Numbered from the stretch's first letter, positions 1-13,899 are shown. The stretch is 64,000 bases of DNA from Sitta carolinensis (GCA_032173965.1 CM063284.1:129851625-129915624), one strand, 5' to 3'. The notes: generated from the letters alone by a model not told the origin. Program-made: numbers and translations.

Positions 1-3000
1 CTCTCAGCTGTCTAAAAATCCAACTGACTCCAGCTTCCACTGTAAAAATTTAATGAACTAAGCTGAAAGCTTCTGTCAAGTCCACAGAAATAGATGTGCA
101 AGTCCTATTATCAAAGGAAAAAGCAGCATCATTGAGAATTCTGAAAGGCTGCAGGCATCATTCGGTGCAGTGAGCCAGATCAGCTCGGTAAAACATTAGA
201 ACCAGTGAAATGCCATCCAAATCGACTGTTTACTACACTTCCTAATGTTGCCATCCACACTGTTTTGATTAATTTGTCAAGTAAAGGAGATTTTACTTCA
301 AAAAATAAATGCAGAAGTGATACCCAAAAGCAAAATTTATTCTTGGGTTCTGTAAATATTGAATATTATTGCAATAAATTATAGTGCAAATGTAATATGA
401 AAATATTCCAAATATTTAAATTACTAAAAACCCCATATTATTAAAAAATAGTTAACAGACTATTACAGAATCACAGGCTAATTGTAGCCTTCTCAAAAGC
501 AGTCATTTTTGGAAGCTCTTTGCAGAGATATAAGTGTTCATCCTTTTGTGTTTAAATGAAAATGGAAGGTACTCAGCTAAAACCATATGTGTTACTTAAA
601 AAATACATGGTTTGGCATTCTCTTAAGCATTTCTTATTACTTCTATCATTTCTTTTAGAAAAATAAAACTATTTCTGTACTGTACAGAAAAAACACTATT
701 TCTGTACTGTATTTTTGTACTGTACAAAATCTCTGTTTCTAAAACGCAAAGACTTAGATCTGTAACAAAAAAAGCAAGCAGGCAGAAAGGGATTTATTAA
801 GATTACATATCCTTCATATTAACATCTGTTTTAGCACATACTGGAAGCAAAAATACTTTTAATGTCCTGTTTGTGTTTGTTAATGGCCATCTTTGATTTC
901 CCTGGATTATAGTAAAGAGTCCTTAAAATACAAGTAACCAATAAAACTTATGCCCACTGTCACAAGCATGAAACACAACATATTCCTGTCCTAAATTATT
1001 TAAACAGGACTGTTTAAAATTTATGGCATTACCCTGGGAAGAGGAACACAAAGGATGAGTCATATTTTTTAGAATTTTCATGTGTTATGCAGCAATGATT
1101 ACTTGCAGAGTGGCTGACGAAATATTTGGAAGGGGAAAAAGTAATCTTTCCAAATCAAGTTACATAGCTTTGATTTACATAAACATAATCCATTCAGTAG
1201 TCCAAGAAGAAGAGTAATATTTATGGCCCAAACAAAAAAACCTAGAGCTTTAGTTGTAATTCTTCCTAGGAAAGCAAAATAGAATGGGGGAAATGAAGGA
1301 GGGAAGAGAAGAAATTCATCTTTGTGGAGGTACAAGGTGTTTGCTGTGCTGCCTTTGCTGGCTCTGTATGTAAGAAAACTGAATACAACTTAAATTGCAC
1401 AGAAATTGCAATGCAAATTAATAAGATGATTCCATGCAGGAAGCCTTAAATTTGTGATGCGTTCAACAGAGCCTACTTTATGTCAACCCTGCCTATTTTT
1501 GGTCCTGAGCTGACCACTTATATAAGGAAACTCTAGAAGACATGGAGATGTGGCAGCTTTCCATCGGCAGACTGGCCCTACTTGCTATTCCCAAAGGACT
1601 GCTTTGACCCTTGGCGTCACTGGAAAGCCTCTGCAGCCTCTTCTTATCAACTGCCCCATGTGTACCTCGTTGGGTATGTGTGTGCCTACGAACACATGTG
1701 CATGGGCACGCTCATAAGAGAAGGATGAGATTTAGAAAAAGATAAATTTTATCTCTACTTCCTCTGAAAAACAGCTTTAGAGATGCCCACTAGACCTTCA
1801 GAACTAGAGTGTCTGAAACTCTCCAAGTACATTTAAGTTCTGCACTGCTGAAAAACATCTCTGGTGCCATCTCAGAAGTTCACTTAGGAATTGTTTATTT
1901 TCAAAACTCAAGTACAGCAAACTAGCACATACAGTTACATAACAAAAACTATTCTGAAAGGAATAGATTTTATCTAGCAAAAATAATTATAACAAACAGC
2001 AAAGGCTACATTCCCTAAATGAACTTAGTCCAGTCCTTTTAGGCACACACATTATGCAGCACTCTGAATCACAGAGCTACAACCCATATTTTCCAGGCTT
2101 TTGCTGGTCTTTTTGCTAAAGAGCTGGGCCATTACCTATCCAGCTAGACAGTCCAAAAGCTCTGAAATCCGTACGGCACCAGAAGAAGGACACGTGCTTG
2201 AGATCCTTGTTGTCATCTGCCACCCTCCAGATCTAAACAAAGTGGCTTTCTCCCTGAGGCTGTGTGCCCCGTTACTGGCAAAACTACAGACACATTTTCT
2301 TGCTTTCATTCAAGGTGTTCACAGCTGAGAACTCCCTGAGTGCAACGTGTTCAGGCTGGACAGGCTTTCATAAGAATCAGTTGTTACGAACTACATCCAA
2401 AGTGCAACAAACTTGTTCTGAAAATGACCATCTTCTGCGTATGTTAATGACTTACAAATTAAGACAAACTTGAGTGAGGGTTCATAGGAATGGCCAAAGA
2501 CCAGCTTGACCAAGTTTCAAGTACTTTTTCAAAAGCACAGGGAAACTGGAACACTACAAAAGAAAGATGATAAAAATTCAATATATGCTAAACAGAGTAT
2601 TCTCCCTGCAATTTGTTTCACAGGAAAAAGATGAGTCATCAACAAACACAAACATAGAACACAGACATTACAGCCTGAGAGGAGGCAACACAGCATAAAG
2701 TAGCTTGGTCAAACTGACAGTTAATGCTACTAAGGTCATCTTGTCATGTACAACCTACTGCTAAAGCCTCCTTACAATGCAAAGCAATGCAAACATTACT
2801 TGGGTGAAATCTGCAGAGCTTACAAGTCAATTCTGTTTGGGAGTGGCTTACAGTACAGCCCAAAACAAATGCCATATTACAAAAGAGAACATGGCAATAG
2901 AAATAGTAACATACTGGTTTTAATCCTGTATCTCAGTTACATACCACACATAAATGTTTTGACTTCACAAAATGGTATTCTTAATAGTATCGAAAAGTGG

Positions 3001-4237
3001 CCTACATAAGATTTATCTGCAAACTGCTGTTGAGTTTTGATCAATTACATCTTTCACACGATATATTCAGTGATTAATAATGAATACAACTTGACTCTGC
3101 TGGAAGTTCTTATCTTATGCAATGCAGGACATTAATAATATCGTAGCAACTAACCACAGGCAGTCCAACATCTCTTCTCCCCATCCCCAAGCTAGATAAA
3201 CATTTTGTCCAATTGCTTCTGTTAAATGAAAGCAAAAAAAAAATTTAAAAATCAGTCATTTATAAACTGCCTTACTTATTTCAAGCATGCAGAAAGTTCC
3301 AAACTTTAAATATTTTGAGAAAGTATTAGCAATACAGGCGAGGTTCTTACAACAACATACAAAGCAGGCAAATGGTGACACACAGAACACTGTAAACAAA
3401 ATGAATGAGCCTTAACCAAACTGGGACCTGAAGCCAACCAAATCTGGAGGGGCAATGTAAGCCAGTGGAATTATTTTTTCATGATATGTATGTCATATTA
3501 TGCTATTTATTGTGCCTAACTATAAATAAAAATCCAGAGCCAAAAGGGAAGGGCCAGGAAACAATGACTTCTTTTAAAAAAAATTGCATGGGTAAAATAC
3601 AAAAAAATCAGTAGCATTTTCCAAGTCTGCAGTTTTTTTAAAGAGCAAACAGAAATCATAAATTATAAGGAGTAACTGCTGATTAAGTATTCAAATAAGT
3701 TATATTATATTCTTCTTGTGTGAGTAACAGAGAGTCAAACAAGGTGTTATACTGAAGAGATATTTGGATCCATCAACAAATCATTCTGTGTAATCACTAG
3801 GCTAAAACAGTGTGAAAATCCCATAGCATGAAAAAAGGCAGGGGCAGTGGGGAATGCCAAGGCCTACAGATGGCTGAGCTCTCCTTGGGTTCTCTGACCC
3901 TCATCCACCTCCCCACATACACAAATCAAAAGCAAGGTTTTCAACTATTTTACCACTGGACAACTGTAGGTTTTTCAAGGAAGAATTCACATTTTGTAAG
4001 TTAGCATTCAAAGGAACTTCAGGAAACTGCATCTTTAGTATGGAGAAAAAATTTTATCCAGACAAAATGGATGCCATTTAAGAGCAAGAATCGCTATGCA
4101 CAGGTTGACACTAAGGCAAACACTTTTGGTTTTAGCAAAGATTAAACACAGAAACAGAGGTCACAGAATGATTGAAATCTAGTCCTGTGTTATACAGACA
4201 GCTAACAGACATTATTTTATCTATTGTAAAGAGCACC

Positions 4238-4269
4238 TTTTTTTTATTTTTTTTTTTTTTTTTTTTTTT
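4238..4269. repeat. Poly(T) tract
   Basis: Eight T, one A, then 23 T in a row. It could be the tail of an old minus-strand retroposed copy, but no recognisable body was seen next to it. Length is likely to vary between individuals and to be error-prone in assembly. Confidence 0.85.
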
Positions 4270-5640
4270 ACCCTAAGACACAGGAAGTAAGACTTCTCAA
4301 ATGATTTAACCCGGATATTGAAAACAGAATAATGGCCTTGTTAGGAATACACACTGAGAAGCTATATTTAATGCATTTTAATGCTAAAAGTGTTCTTTTT
4401 AGAGGTTTCTTTTTATTTTCATAGGCAAAATAGAAAATTGATAAATATCTTATGAAAACAACATTTTATCATCTTCTTGAGTAACCATTTTATTATTTTA
4501 CTGAAGCTAAAATTGACAGGAAGCATCCTAAAGCACTTCAAAAAAAATCATAGGAAATTTTAAAAGACAGCTGAGCCAGGCAGCTGGGTAGCACAATTTC
4601 TTGTTTCTTCCTCCCACTCAGAAACAACTATCATTTAATTATAAGGAACTTAATGGCTTTGACTATTGGAAATCCAGTGAGCACAAGTTTGCCCAAAGAA
4701 GACATTATGCAAGCTCAAGTTTATGCATTTTCATTGTATGGGGAGAAAAAAAAAATCCCAAGTCAGAAAATGGGTAGAAATATAAAAGAAAGAAAGAAAT
4801 TCAAGCTAGGTAAGAGGAAAATGTTAGAAAACAGGGTATGACAAGTACAATCATCTACAAGCAATCTCTCCCAGTCTTGAAGTATTCTCTCAACATCTTT
4901 ACCTGATAAGAATTCTCATCTAAGGCAAGCATTCCACAGGAATCAAAAGCTTACAGGGGGAAGCAGGAACAAAAAAAGCAAGGTAATTAGGTAGCAGGAA
5001 TGAAATCATAGACTGATTGTTAGCCAGTTACTTGGATAGATGAAATTACACAAGACGCTATCACAATTATCACAAAGTTATCATAAAGTTTTTTATTCTA
5101 ATCCTAAACATAAATCCATTAGATGTTTGGAATTAAGTTCCTTCTATAGCCTGTTTGTTGCAGTTATCTTAGTAGAAGGACATGAACATATGGTAGAAAT
5201 TTGTCCTTGCCTAAAATTACTCTGCTTGTAGTCTGTACATTATAAACATGCAGACAGGGAATGGCACTGCCAGATGTAGCAAAGGGAGTAAGATGATAAG
5301 AATGAGAGTGAAGGAGGGAAGGGCTTCCTACCATCCATTTCACACATGCTAGCACAGTATCATTTGCTGGAACAGTAAAAATTCACAGCACTTCATGGTC
5401 CAGAAGGACCAGCCACAGCTGTGGTGCATGTACCCAACATTAGGAATACATGGAAAAAAAACAGTAACAGGCACGGAGAAGTGAGAAGTCTGACTCAGAA
5501 AGATAACCTGATACTGTAAAGCAGATGTGGAGTGAGAAAGAAATGCAAATCCACCAGCATAGAGAGGTATAATATATATTCAGCACCACACTGCACTGTG
5601 ACAGCAATATAATGGCACTGAAAGAGGAAACACTTCTCCG

Positions 5641-6208
5641 GTGAAGGGAAATAATCATCTCACTAGCAAGAAAGGAGCAAGCTCCATGGGCACTCAACAG
5701 ACCTCTTCGCCTTTCCCAAGCTCCCCAAAAGTCAAAAGAAACAAAACTGAGAACACAGCAAATGAGAAGCATGAGATCGCTGAACTAGAGGTGCTGCTTG
5801 CAGATAAGAGTAAGTCTTTCACTAACAAGTGACACGAAGTCAGAACAACGAAACATGGAAGAACACCAGCTATAAGGGGACAGTGGATTTTATTTCTTTA
5901 CTCATTTGCATCCTTCCCCTTCCAACATCAAGAACAAAGGGAGACTTTGCTCTATGCAGAGTACTATCTTTGCAACTACTTCGTCTGCCAGTTCAGAAAA
6001 GACTAAGCTTTCCAAGACTGAAAATTCCTCTAGTTCTAGTCCTCAAAATAAAAATACCATGTTAGTAGAAACCCTGGAAGTCACCTCTTCATCTAGCATC
6101 AAAAGAAAACACCCTAAGGTCTCCAGAGCATTTTGGTGGCCAGTGTTAAGAGTACCTATAATTCAAAAGAACTGCAAGACAGTGAGCCGTATCAGAATTA
6201 CTTTATGA
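5641..6208 (+). pseudogene. Possible decayed coding relic, Ser/Lys/Thr-rich, unidentified
   Basis: Two neighbouring plus-strand frames (5641-5829 and 5906-6205) have a protein-like composition: runs of Ser, Lys, Thr, Asn and Glu, including a pentaserine and a tetraserine, flanked by Lys-rich words. They lie in different frames and are split by stops. No splice sites with a convincing partner and no domain were recognised. This could be a decayed processed pseudogene or simply a purine-rich stretch of intron that happens to lack stops. I do not recognise a parent gene. Confidence 0.2.
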
Positions 6209-8334
6209 ACTATTAAAAACTGCTTATATGCATAATATATAAGAACAGAAACTGGAAAATAATTCCTTACCACTGGAAACCAGAATTCTGATTTTCAACT
6301 GAAAGGATAAGATCATACATTCCCAAATTACAAGACAAGGGCAGATCATTCAGAGCTGTTTCCATTTCTGAGAAGCAGAACAAATAAAATCTATATTTAT
6401 TTATTAAAGCCAGCATTTTGATTCTTGTAAAGTCAGAGAAATGAGTATCTCCTTGAAGCGTTTCCAGCTACAGAACAACAGATCAAGGTCCTTGAACAAA
6501 GAAACACAGCAGAAAGCCAAGGATTGTATTGGAACAAAGGCCACTTATCCAGGCACCATAATTTTCAGTACACACAAAAATTCCCAAAACACTTACAGTA
6601 CTCTCTTCTCAAGAAAACAACTGAAAAAGTATGGAGGCACTCCTCATTGCCAACACCTCTTTTCACTGCTCTACATCTTTCCTCAATTTGTAAACCTAAG
6701 ACTTGCTTCCTTTACTTTTCCTATCTGAAACCTGTTAAAAGTTATCCTGGGCAGTGACAGTCAAGATTATTATTTCACAAAATTTAACTACAATTCTTTA
6801 AGCTACATTAGTGCCTCAACTACACTTACATGCTTTTAGTTTTCAGTTTTCACTAAGTATCTACCCTTGGTGTACCTGATTTACTCAGAAGACCAACAAG
6901 GAGGTGTGAGGCATACCTCACTGAGAGTCTGCTGATGCAGACCAGTGCTTGCCCCATGCTTGCATGCAGAGGTTTGTGGCAGTGGAGAAAGAAGCAAACT
7001 TGGGAAAACAGTGGTGACAGGAGTGAAGAAGAAATAGTCTCCTTCCTATTGCTTTTGTTCATTCTGTTGTTGGGGCCCTCCGAGATGTGAGGCACTGGAG
7101 GAGTTGCATTTCCTTTGTTCTGTCTTTTCCTTGATGCTGTCCTTCATTTCCTTTTCTTGCTGTAAAGGTTAGAGGAAGGGGAAAGCATTGTTACAGGGAA
7201 TAAGGAGCCAGAGGTCTAAGGCAGTTGTGGATCCACTCACAACAGGCAGGAGACTAAGAATCATGAAGAAATTAATCAGATGGGACTGATGCTTTCCATG
7301 TATTTTTCTTCCAGTTATGAAGGTTGATCATAACTACAGAGGAAACAGCTGCTACCAGGACAGACAGAAGAATCCATTTTGTTTTCATTTGGGGCTTTTT
7401 ATTTGAAACTAATTGAAAGATCAGAACAACAGCATCTATAAAAGGGACCCAGAATAACACAGTCTTCTGTTGATTTCAAGTCACATGTTACTCACATACA
7501 GAAAGTATTTTATTTCAGTAGCTTATAGTCATAGTGATATTGATCAAAGGCACCTGCAACTGTCTTGGCTGCACATGCACTGTAGTAATTATGCATGCAA
7601 ATGAGCAAAGTAGATATTTATGTGGTTGATCACCAATATAATTACTATAACTGAATACACAATCATGGTAACAGTACACACAAATTACACATGCATGCAT
7701 TTTTAAAAACCAAGTGTTGCATTCATTGTCTCTATTTTGATAACATCCTATGGAAACACTTCTCCACTGGAAACAATTAAAAAGTATTAACTTTTAAAAA
7801 GATGTACATTTATTCAACTGTCTACTGAACATTAAAAAAATATAACAATCCAATAATTTTGTTTTCCAAGCTGACATATCAGCAAAATGTCACTACTGTC
7901 ATAAGATTAACCAACTTGAAAAAAAACAAAACATTTAAACATAGCTTCTTATTCCCCCTTCTTATATGCATTTATTTACCTGCAATTTTATTAAGATAGT
8001 AAAGGTGACTATTTGAAAAAATAATGCATATGACCCAAAATTTTTAACAAGAGCAGAGTTAAATTTCCATTAACTCATCTCAACTCTACAGATAAATGGA
8101 AGTATTTTTAAAGTTTGGATTTTATCAATCTAAACACTTAAACGTGATTTGATCATACTTTAGACTAGAAGAATTGGTGCATTCAAACCCATACGAGGTA
8201 TTTTTCTAAGGTACATAAACAACATATGCATTCATGTCTCAAACCCAGATTTTGATCCATCCATATTAACATAAGAAACAATTTTGCATTCATTATTAAG
8301 TATTTCAAAGAATATGACAGAAGTAATAAAATAT

Positions 8335-8860
8335 TTAGATATTGCTGTATTCTGGCAGATCACGGCGTAGTCGTATTGCCTTTAGCTTCTCTACTTTGAT
8401 TTTTGTTCGCAACAGTTCTTCTTCCAGTTGCTGCTTTCTTTTCAAACCATCCCTTTTTTCTTGTACATAAAGACCAATTTTTCTTTGGTTTTCTAATATT
8501 ATTTGATGCTCCTCTTTCAACATTTGTAACATGTGTGGATCATAACCACACATTGGTCTAAAGCGTTCTCCAACCTCAAGCCTAAAAAACTCATCTCTTC
8601 TTGGTACAGGGGAAGGAGACATCATCACTCTCATATCAACTGAAGACACTGATGTTGAAGGAGACCTTTCCATAATATGCACCAGCTGGTGTTCTTCCTC
8701 TTGTCCTAAATTCTCATTTTGCTGTGAGTCTATAATCAGAGAAGGAGGAGGTTTGACATCCTCTTCTGACTGCAAGTCCATCATGACTGTCGCAGGATGG
8801 TGTTCCAACATTGCCTGTGGTGAACTGGTACCAGCAATTGTTTCTTTATCGATACTAGCA
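8335..8860 (-). CDS. FSBP: FSBP coding exon 2 (linker and C-terminal helix), stop codon
   Basis: Acceptor TTTATGTGTTCTAG ends at 8861. The exon encodes the linker starting SASIDKET and runs to TAA at 8337-8335. The open frame continues upstream to an ATG at 8940, but that stretch lies beyond the acceptor and does not resemble the family, so it is intronic. Confidence 0.93.
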
Positions 8861-11800
8861 CTAGAACACATAAAATCATATTTAAATAATCCATTAAAAA
8901 CTATTTTAAAAGGCATATCTGTAAGTAACCAAAGCTTCATTTGAATACTACCCTGCTACCTATGCCCGGGACTCTATTTAATTACCTGAACACTACTTGT
9001 GCCCCTCTTTCTTTACACCACAGAGACACAGCCCTGTCTTGCTCAGATTTTATTGCTCTAAAGGCAGTACAGCCAAGAGAGAACTCGTCTGGTAGGCCTC
9101 TCTGACACTGAAGAAGCAAGGGCTATTAGTGACAAATGAAAATATAAAAAAAAACGCAGCGCCAAGTCATGCAAGTAACAAGAGGAGAAAGTTTATATAA
9201 TATAAAAGGTGATTTTAAAAGGACATTAATTTAGATGGAGTAGACTATGGCAGAAACATTTCCATCTCCCAGACTTATTTGTCTTCCCCTGTTTTAATGT
9301 GCTCCCTGTTTCTGATTCATGCATCCAAGAATTTGGGTGTTTTTTTCAATGTAAAATAATCAATAAATAAAATTACACAGAGCCTTGGGAAAAGAAACCA
9401 GAGCCTAAAAGACAACCCTTGCCAGTAGATTTGGGAACCAAGCTAATCCTTGCTCCTCCTCTTTGAATCATCAATCTTAATATTTCTTCTGAAGTTACAA
9501 GACACAGAAATGTTTCCATTAAGAACAGCCTATAGTTCTGTGCATTTCTTTTTCCAAAGAACAACACCCACTTGACTCATCTGTCTTTGTGTAAATCCCT
9601 GAGTCAGCAGCATCTCAAATCATGATTTGACATTGCACTGGCTTTGATGATAATAATGTCTCAAGCTGCTCCTGACACTTGTCTACCATCAGCTGTGTTT
9701 GAAACCCTACACTTCTGCACATCACTCCTTTATTCAGGTAATGCTTTTTTAAGCCAGATCAGCTTCTTGATCTATTACTGTACAGATCTACAAAGAATAC
9801 TTGCAGCATGACTTGCAAGGCAGTATAGAGTTACATGGAACATGAATATATTAACTTGGGATTGACAGCTAAGTCAGTGCACCCTCATGGCCAGAACTGT
9901 CTAAAACAGAGGCTATAACTGGTGGTTGCAGACTCAAGACATTTCTGAACCCTTCAAAAACTGCTGCTAGCAATTAAAGGCAGCAAGTGGATCCATGATT
10001 AATGTTAACATTCACAGATGCTCCCCAGTCCTGGAAGACTTGAGCCACCATCTTAAATTTTGGGGTGAACAATGGATTTTTTCTACACCTTAAAATGCCT
10101 TCAGAGCCCTACAAGTCTCACACTGAGAAACTGATTATTAAAACACCATCCTGGTTAGTAAGAGATGTGGGTTCAAATTCTCAAAAGCAAAGAAGAAATT
10201 TAATTTATACATCCTGTTGTCACATAAATGCACTAACTCCTTAATGAAAAGGCGGCACGATCATAGCTTCTGGATCTCCCATGGTCTTCAAAACTCTTGG
10301 TTTAAAAGAAATAAGCAATAATAGTTGTGATTTCTGAAGGACCCTGACCTAGCCTGCCTTCTATTAACATGAAAATGTATTTTCTATAATAAAAGCATGA
10401 AAGCTTCTCAATACTCAGTTGCAAAAAGGCTCATCAGGGCCAAAGCAATATATTTTCTAAAAATAAAGCCTATCAACCACATAAACTATTTAAACTAAAG
10501 ATTCTTTAAAAACCACTATCTATCTGAAGCAGGTGTTGAAAACTGACCTTTCATTAATTACCTGAAGAAAAAAAACAAGATAATCTTCATTTTATTGACT
10601 GTTACCTGAGCTGACTATAGAGTATCAATTATATCACCTTACTCCCTTCTACCTCATGCCACAAAGCCTCACTTTTTCCTACGTGCTTCTTTCTCACATC
10701 GTTTTAGTCCTCTCAGCATCGGAAGCATTATCCTGCACACAAATTTTCACTTGTTTTCCCCAGTGCTGAATGTAATTCTGAGTTTCCCCCCTCATCACAA
10801 CCACAGCTTCTCTCCTTATTTGCTGGCTCCTGGCCAGCTTCTAGCCTGAGAAAAGTGGAAACAACCAGCAGGAGAAACAGGTCATTCTGACAAAAGGAAA
10901 TGGAGAGAGAGCAGAAAGAGAAAGTAAGGGAGGTTAAACAGAAGAAAGGTAAGATTTTGTGTAGCACAGACTAAAGCCTCCAAACAGTGAAAAAAAAAAT
11001 CCAGCTCTTAATAGTGTGATCCACACAGAACTAGAAAAATGATCAGATCTTCAGGTAACTCTGATGAGGCTTTTTTCTTTTTTCCTTAGTCGGCCTCTTA
11101 AGAGGAAAACAATTAGACAGCAAAGAGAGAAAGAAGGAATTGAGAAACAAAAGAGCTGCCTGTATGGTGGTTACTAATGTTGTTTCTGACAACTTGACTG
11201 AAAGAAAGACAAACAACAGTTACCACAATTGGGGCATGGTGTTTATAACCCTGCAGGCACCCATGATTCACCAGGTTTCGTTTAATCCCAGCCAGCTAGA
11301 AATTGCTTAAAGGTGCGATTAAGAATTTGGGCTCATTGTAAGTCACATTTCCCTCCTCCAAAACCTAAGTCATATCCTGGTGAGTTAAAACCCAGCACTG
11401 GGTTTATAAAATTAGGGTAAAATGCAACTCAGAGAACTATCAAATAATTATGTATTTGGGCAGGGAAAAAATAATCTTTTAAATTATGTTCTTTTCCTTC
11501 AGCCCAGAGTGTAGTGGCTGTTCCTAGGAACAACCATTTTGGGTAAGCAGTAATCAAGTCAGTGTTCCCAGACCCATAAAAAACTGCAAAAAATGTTTAA
11601 ATTACAGGAGACAAACTATGGAGATCATTAGCTCTTAATCATTCACTAAAAGCGTCAGTGCTTTTTATAAGCCGATCTACAAACTAAAGTTCTCACACTA
11701 TTTTTTTTTCCCCTCCTTACAAAAGTTGGTAGTCAAGACACTGCAACCTTTATTAGAGCAATTAAAAGCCTCATTTTGTTCCAGAGAATTCTTTGGAATG

Positions 11801-13463
11801 GTTCCTCCAGGGGCATTCACCAGGAGCAGCAGCACAGTCCAGTTGCTTTAGACTTCTTTACGGAAAGGACCCACAACAGAATATTTTTAGAGCATCTGGC
11901 ATGTTGGGATTTAGACAATTGTTACCATTCAGTTCAACCAGTGGCACCATGAATCCAATTCAGCGAGTGTGCACATGCCAGCTTTTCTTAGAGTGTTACG
12001 CTGCTGCACTCACTATCAGTATATCTGATTAAAATATGGAAAGTTCACTTCCCATTAATCTGCTTGGGAAAATAAGAAAAATCAGAGGTTTCTCAAGGTT
12101 GCTGGGGAGTTATTTGACTTCCCTCCCCCACTCCCTAGCTTAGTTTTTGTATCTGGAGGAACCAAAATCCGACTCAGGCATTTTTTGATCCCTCAAGGAC
12201 CAATACAGAACCAGCAGAGTGTTGCAAGTCAGATATGAGGGGCATTAGCCAGCTGTGGGAGAAAGCCTGCACAGTGCCTGCCTGTATTATGTCTGGCTCA
12301 AATCTAGACAGTGTGTCTCACTTTACTGAGCAGTAAAAAAAAAAGAAACCTTGCAAAAAAAAAAAAAAGAAAACTTCTAGTGCTGTACCTCTCAGTTTCT
12401 CTCTGTATTTAAACTACCTCAAATACGACACAGAACTGCTTGGAGTTTAGACTGCAATTAGCTTTGCTCCAGCTTCAGGGAACCACCGTCAGCGCAAGAA
12501 AAGTATAATTTAAAAAAACATTTGCACTCACAAAGGCACTGCAGTGTGGAGAATCAATTTTTTTTTTCTTTAAAGGGTGTGGATTAGCTAAAATATAACA
12601 TGCAAACACCAAAGTAAATGAGAGAAAAAACGTGAGTAAGGTTTCTTAGCTCTGTGAACTAACTTTATTAAAAATCCTATATAAACTGGTAACAGTTCCA
12701 TATGTTGCAAAATGACTGCAGTATTACCTTAAATGGAGGAGAATAGCCATCACTTTGCCAGTGTTTGAATAATCTGCCTATTAAAAGGTAGGGGAGGGGT
12801 AGAGGTTGGAGCTACTATTTCTCTGTGATTCTCTCTTAACCCTCACTTTCCAGAGTATGACATAGGCACTGAAAGAAGCTCTGAAAGAGCTGAAAAAAAT
12901 TAATGCAATGCTAAGTCAACATAAAGCTTCTCATAAAACAAAAGCAGTATTATTTTTGTCATTGTTTCCCATTTGGGAATTTTCTCTGATAAACACTTCC
13001 TTTAGGTGCCTGAGCACAAGCAAAAGCGTTACAAAGTAGATAGGAGGCGCCATAATTTTCATTCAGTAACAAAATAAAAAGAATTGTCTCACCTTTGAAC
13101 ACCGCTCCTGTCTCTTAAACACACATTGGAAATCTGTGGAATCATCTCCACAACTTTCTTGGTTGGCTCGGAAATGCTGCTTTTACAATCTGAGTGAGTC
13201 TCCTTTTGCTGCAATAGCTCCTGTTTGGCATATTCTTTGAGCCTCTTGTACAGCGTGCGCAGGCCCTGTGCAGTACGAGGAGGGCGATCTACTCCGATGG
13301 CATTGTAGTTATCAGCTATAATATCCCAGCATTTGTTTTTTTCCACTATTACAGAATGCTTATTGGTATGTTCCTCGAGAATTTTAACATACGGCTTCAC
13401 GAGTTTTAGCAAATCGAGCTTTTCAGATAAGGTAAAATTAGAAGATCTGGCCTTCCCAACCAT
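8335..13463 (-). CDS. FSBP: Fibrinogen silencer-binding protein, two coding exons
   Basis: Nuclear DNA-binding protein, known in mammals for repressing the fibrinogen gamma promoter. Join exon 1 (13463-13093, 371 nt) to exon 2 (8860-8335). The donor is AAAG|GTGAGA, the acceptor TTCTAG|TGCT, and the split codon AG|T encodes Ser. The result is 298 residues; the human protein is about 299. The N-terminal Myb/SANT-like domain (about residues 8-85) includes [21 protein letters not shown] variable acidic/Ser-rich middle follows. The C terminus (about 235-298) is a charged helical, coiled-coil-like region ending [11 protein letters not shown], near-identical to the mammalian end. The gene lies inside a RAD54B intron on the same strand, as in human, with its own CpG island about 0.5 kb upstream. 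Start chosen because [10 protein letters not shown] matches the family. A 12-codon uORF ends 2 nt upstream. Identification is secure. Confidence 0.95.
8861..13092 (-). other. FSBP intron
   Basis: 4.2 kb of AT-rich intron, also intronic to RAD54B. It holds an A run at about 12355-12368 and a T run near 12558. No exon, RNA gene or clear mobile element was recognised. Confidence 0.7.
13093..13463 (-). CDS. FSBP: FSBP coding exon 1 (Myb/SANT-like domain)
   Basis: 123 full codons plus two bases. It carries the whole DNA-binding domain, with the helix-turn-helix-like stretch around [11 protein letters not shown]. The donor GTGAGA is immediately downstream (13092-13087). Beyond the donor the frame reaches a stop almost at once, which supports the exon end. 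Confidence 0.93.
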
Positions 13464-13465
13464 TG

Positions 13466-13504
13466 TTATCTTTGAATTAAGGAAGCCGTTCCTGGAGCCA
13501 CCAT
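13466..13504 (-). promoter_or_regulatory. Candidate uORF in the FSBP leader
   Basis: If the FSBP leader runs straight upstream of its start codon, an ATG at 13504 opens a 12-codon frame ([12 protein letters not shown]) ending in TAA, with only two bases between that stop and the FSBP ATG. Such spacing would favour leaky scanning or very short-range reinitiation. The leader structure is not proven by the sequence. Confidence 0.35.
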
Positions 13505-13899
13505 GCAGTCCCTAGCTCTGCTCAGCTCTTTTTCACAAACAGAAAAAGATCAGGCTTAACTAGGCTAGTCTCATTTAGGCCCACGCCTACAAGGGAGGGT
13601 TTATTAAAATTCCTTCAGCTTAAGCTGACGCAGGTTCAGGAAATCTGCTTAAGCCAAGCCTGACCTACATAAGGCTTCAGACTGAAGAAGGCGAGAAGAA
13701 ACAAGCAAAATACACTTTTGTATGAAGAGACCAGACATATGCAGGATTTAAAAACATAAAGGTTTAAAGATTAGCACGTTACCCAGCTAAAAATTACCTA
13801 ATTTAGCTGGAGTAACAAGCTCTGACACATCTCCCAGCTCCCTCACACAATCTCAAACTGAAACCGTGCTGGAGATGATTTTACGTGTAACGACGTCCC

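Larger units (their letters stand above)
1..8334. other. RAD54B intron plus FSBP 3' UTR; no exon recognised
   Basis: AT-rich sequence downstream of the FSBP stop codon on the minus strand. Its right end must include the FSBP 3' UTR. The rest should be RAD54B intron, because the first two RAD54B coding exons lie to the right at 27.7-28.7 kb. I looked on the minus strand for the conserved Swi2/Snf2 motifs of RAD54B and saw none, so its later exons probably lie beyond the left edge. A long T tract sits at 4238-4269. Serine/lysine-rich plus-strand frames at 5641-6208 are listed separately. Nothing else stood out. Confidence 0.5.

Noticed and set aside
5440..5772. 110-codon minus-strand frame
   Set aside because: Antisense of the Ser/Lys-rich frame; Cys/Ser/Phe-rich shadow with no domain or splice context.
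8861..8940. Upstream extension of the FSBP exon 2 frame to an ATG
   Set aside because: It lies beyond a strong acceptor, and the residues do not match the family.
10141..10190. Short stretch with a tRNA B-box-like GGTTCAAATTC
   Set aside because: No A box, cloverleaf or acceptor stem could be formed around it.
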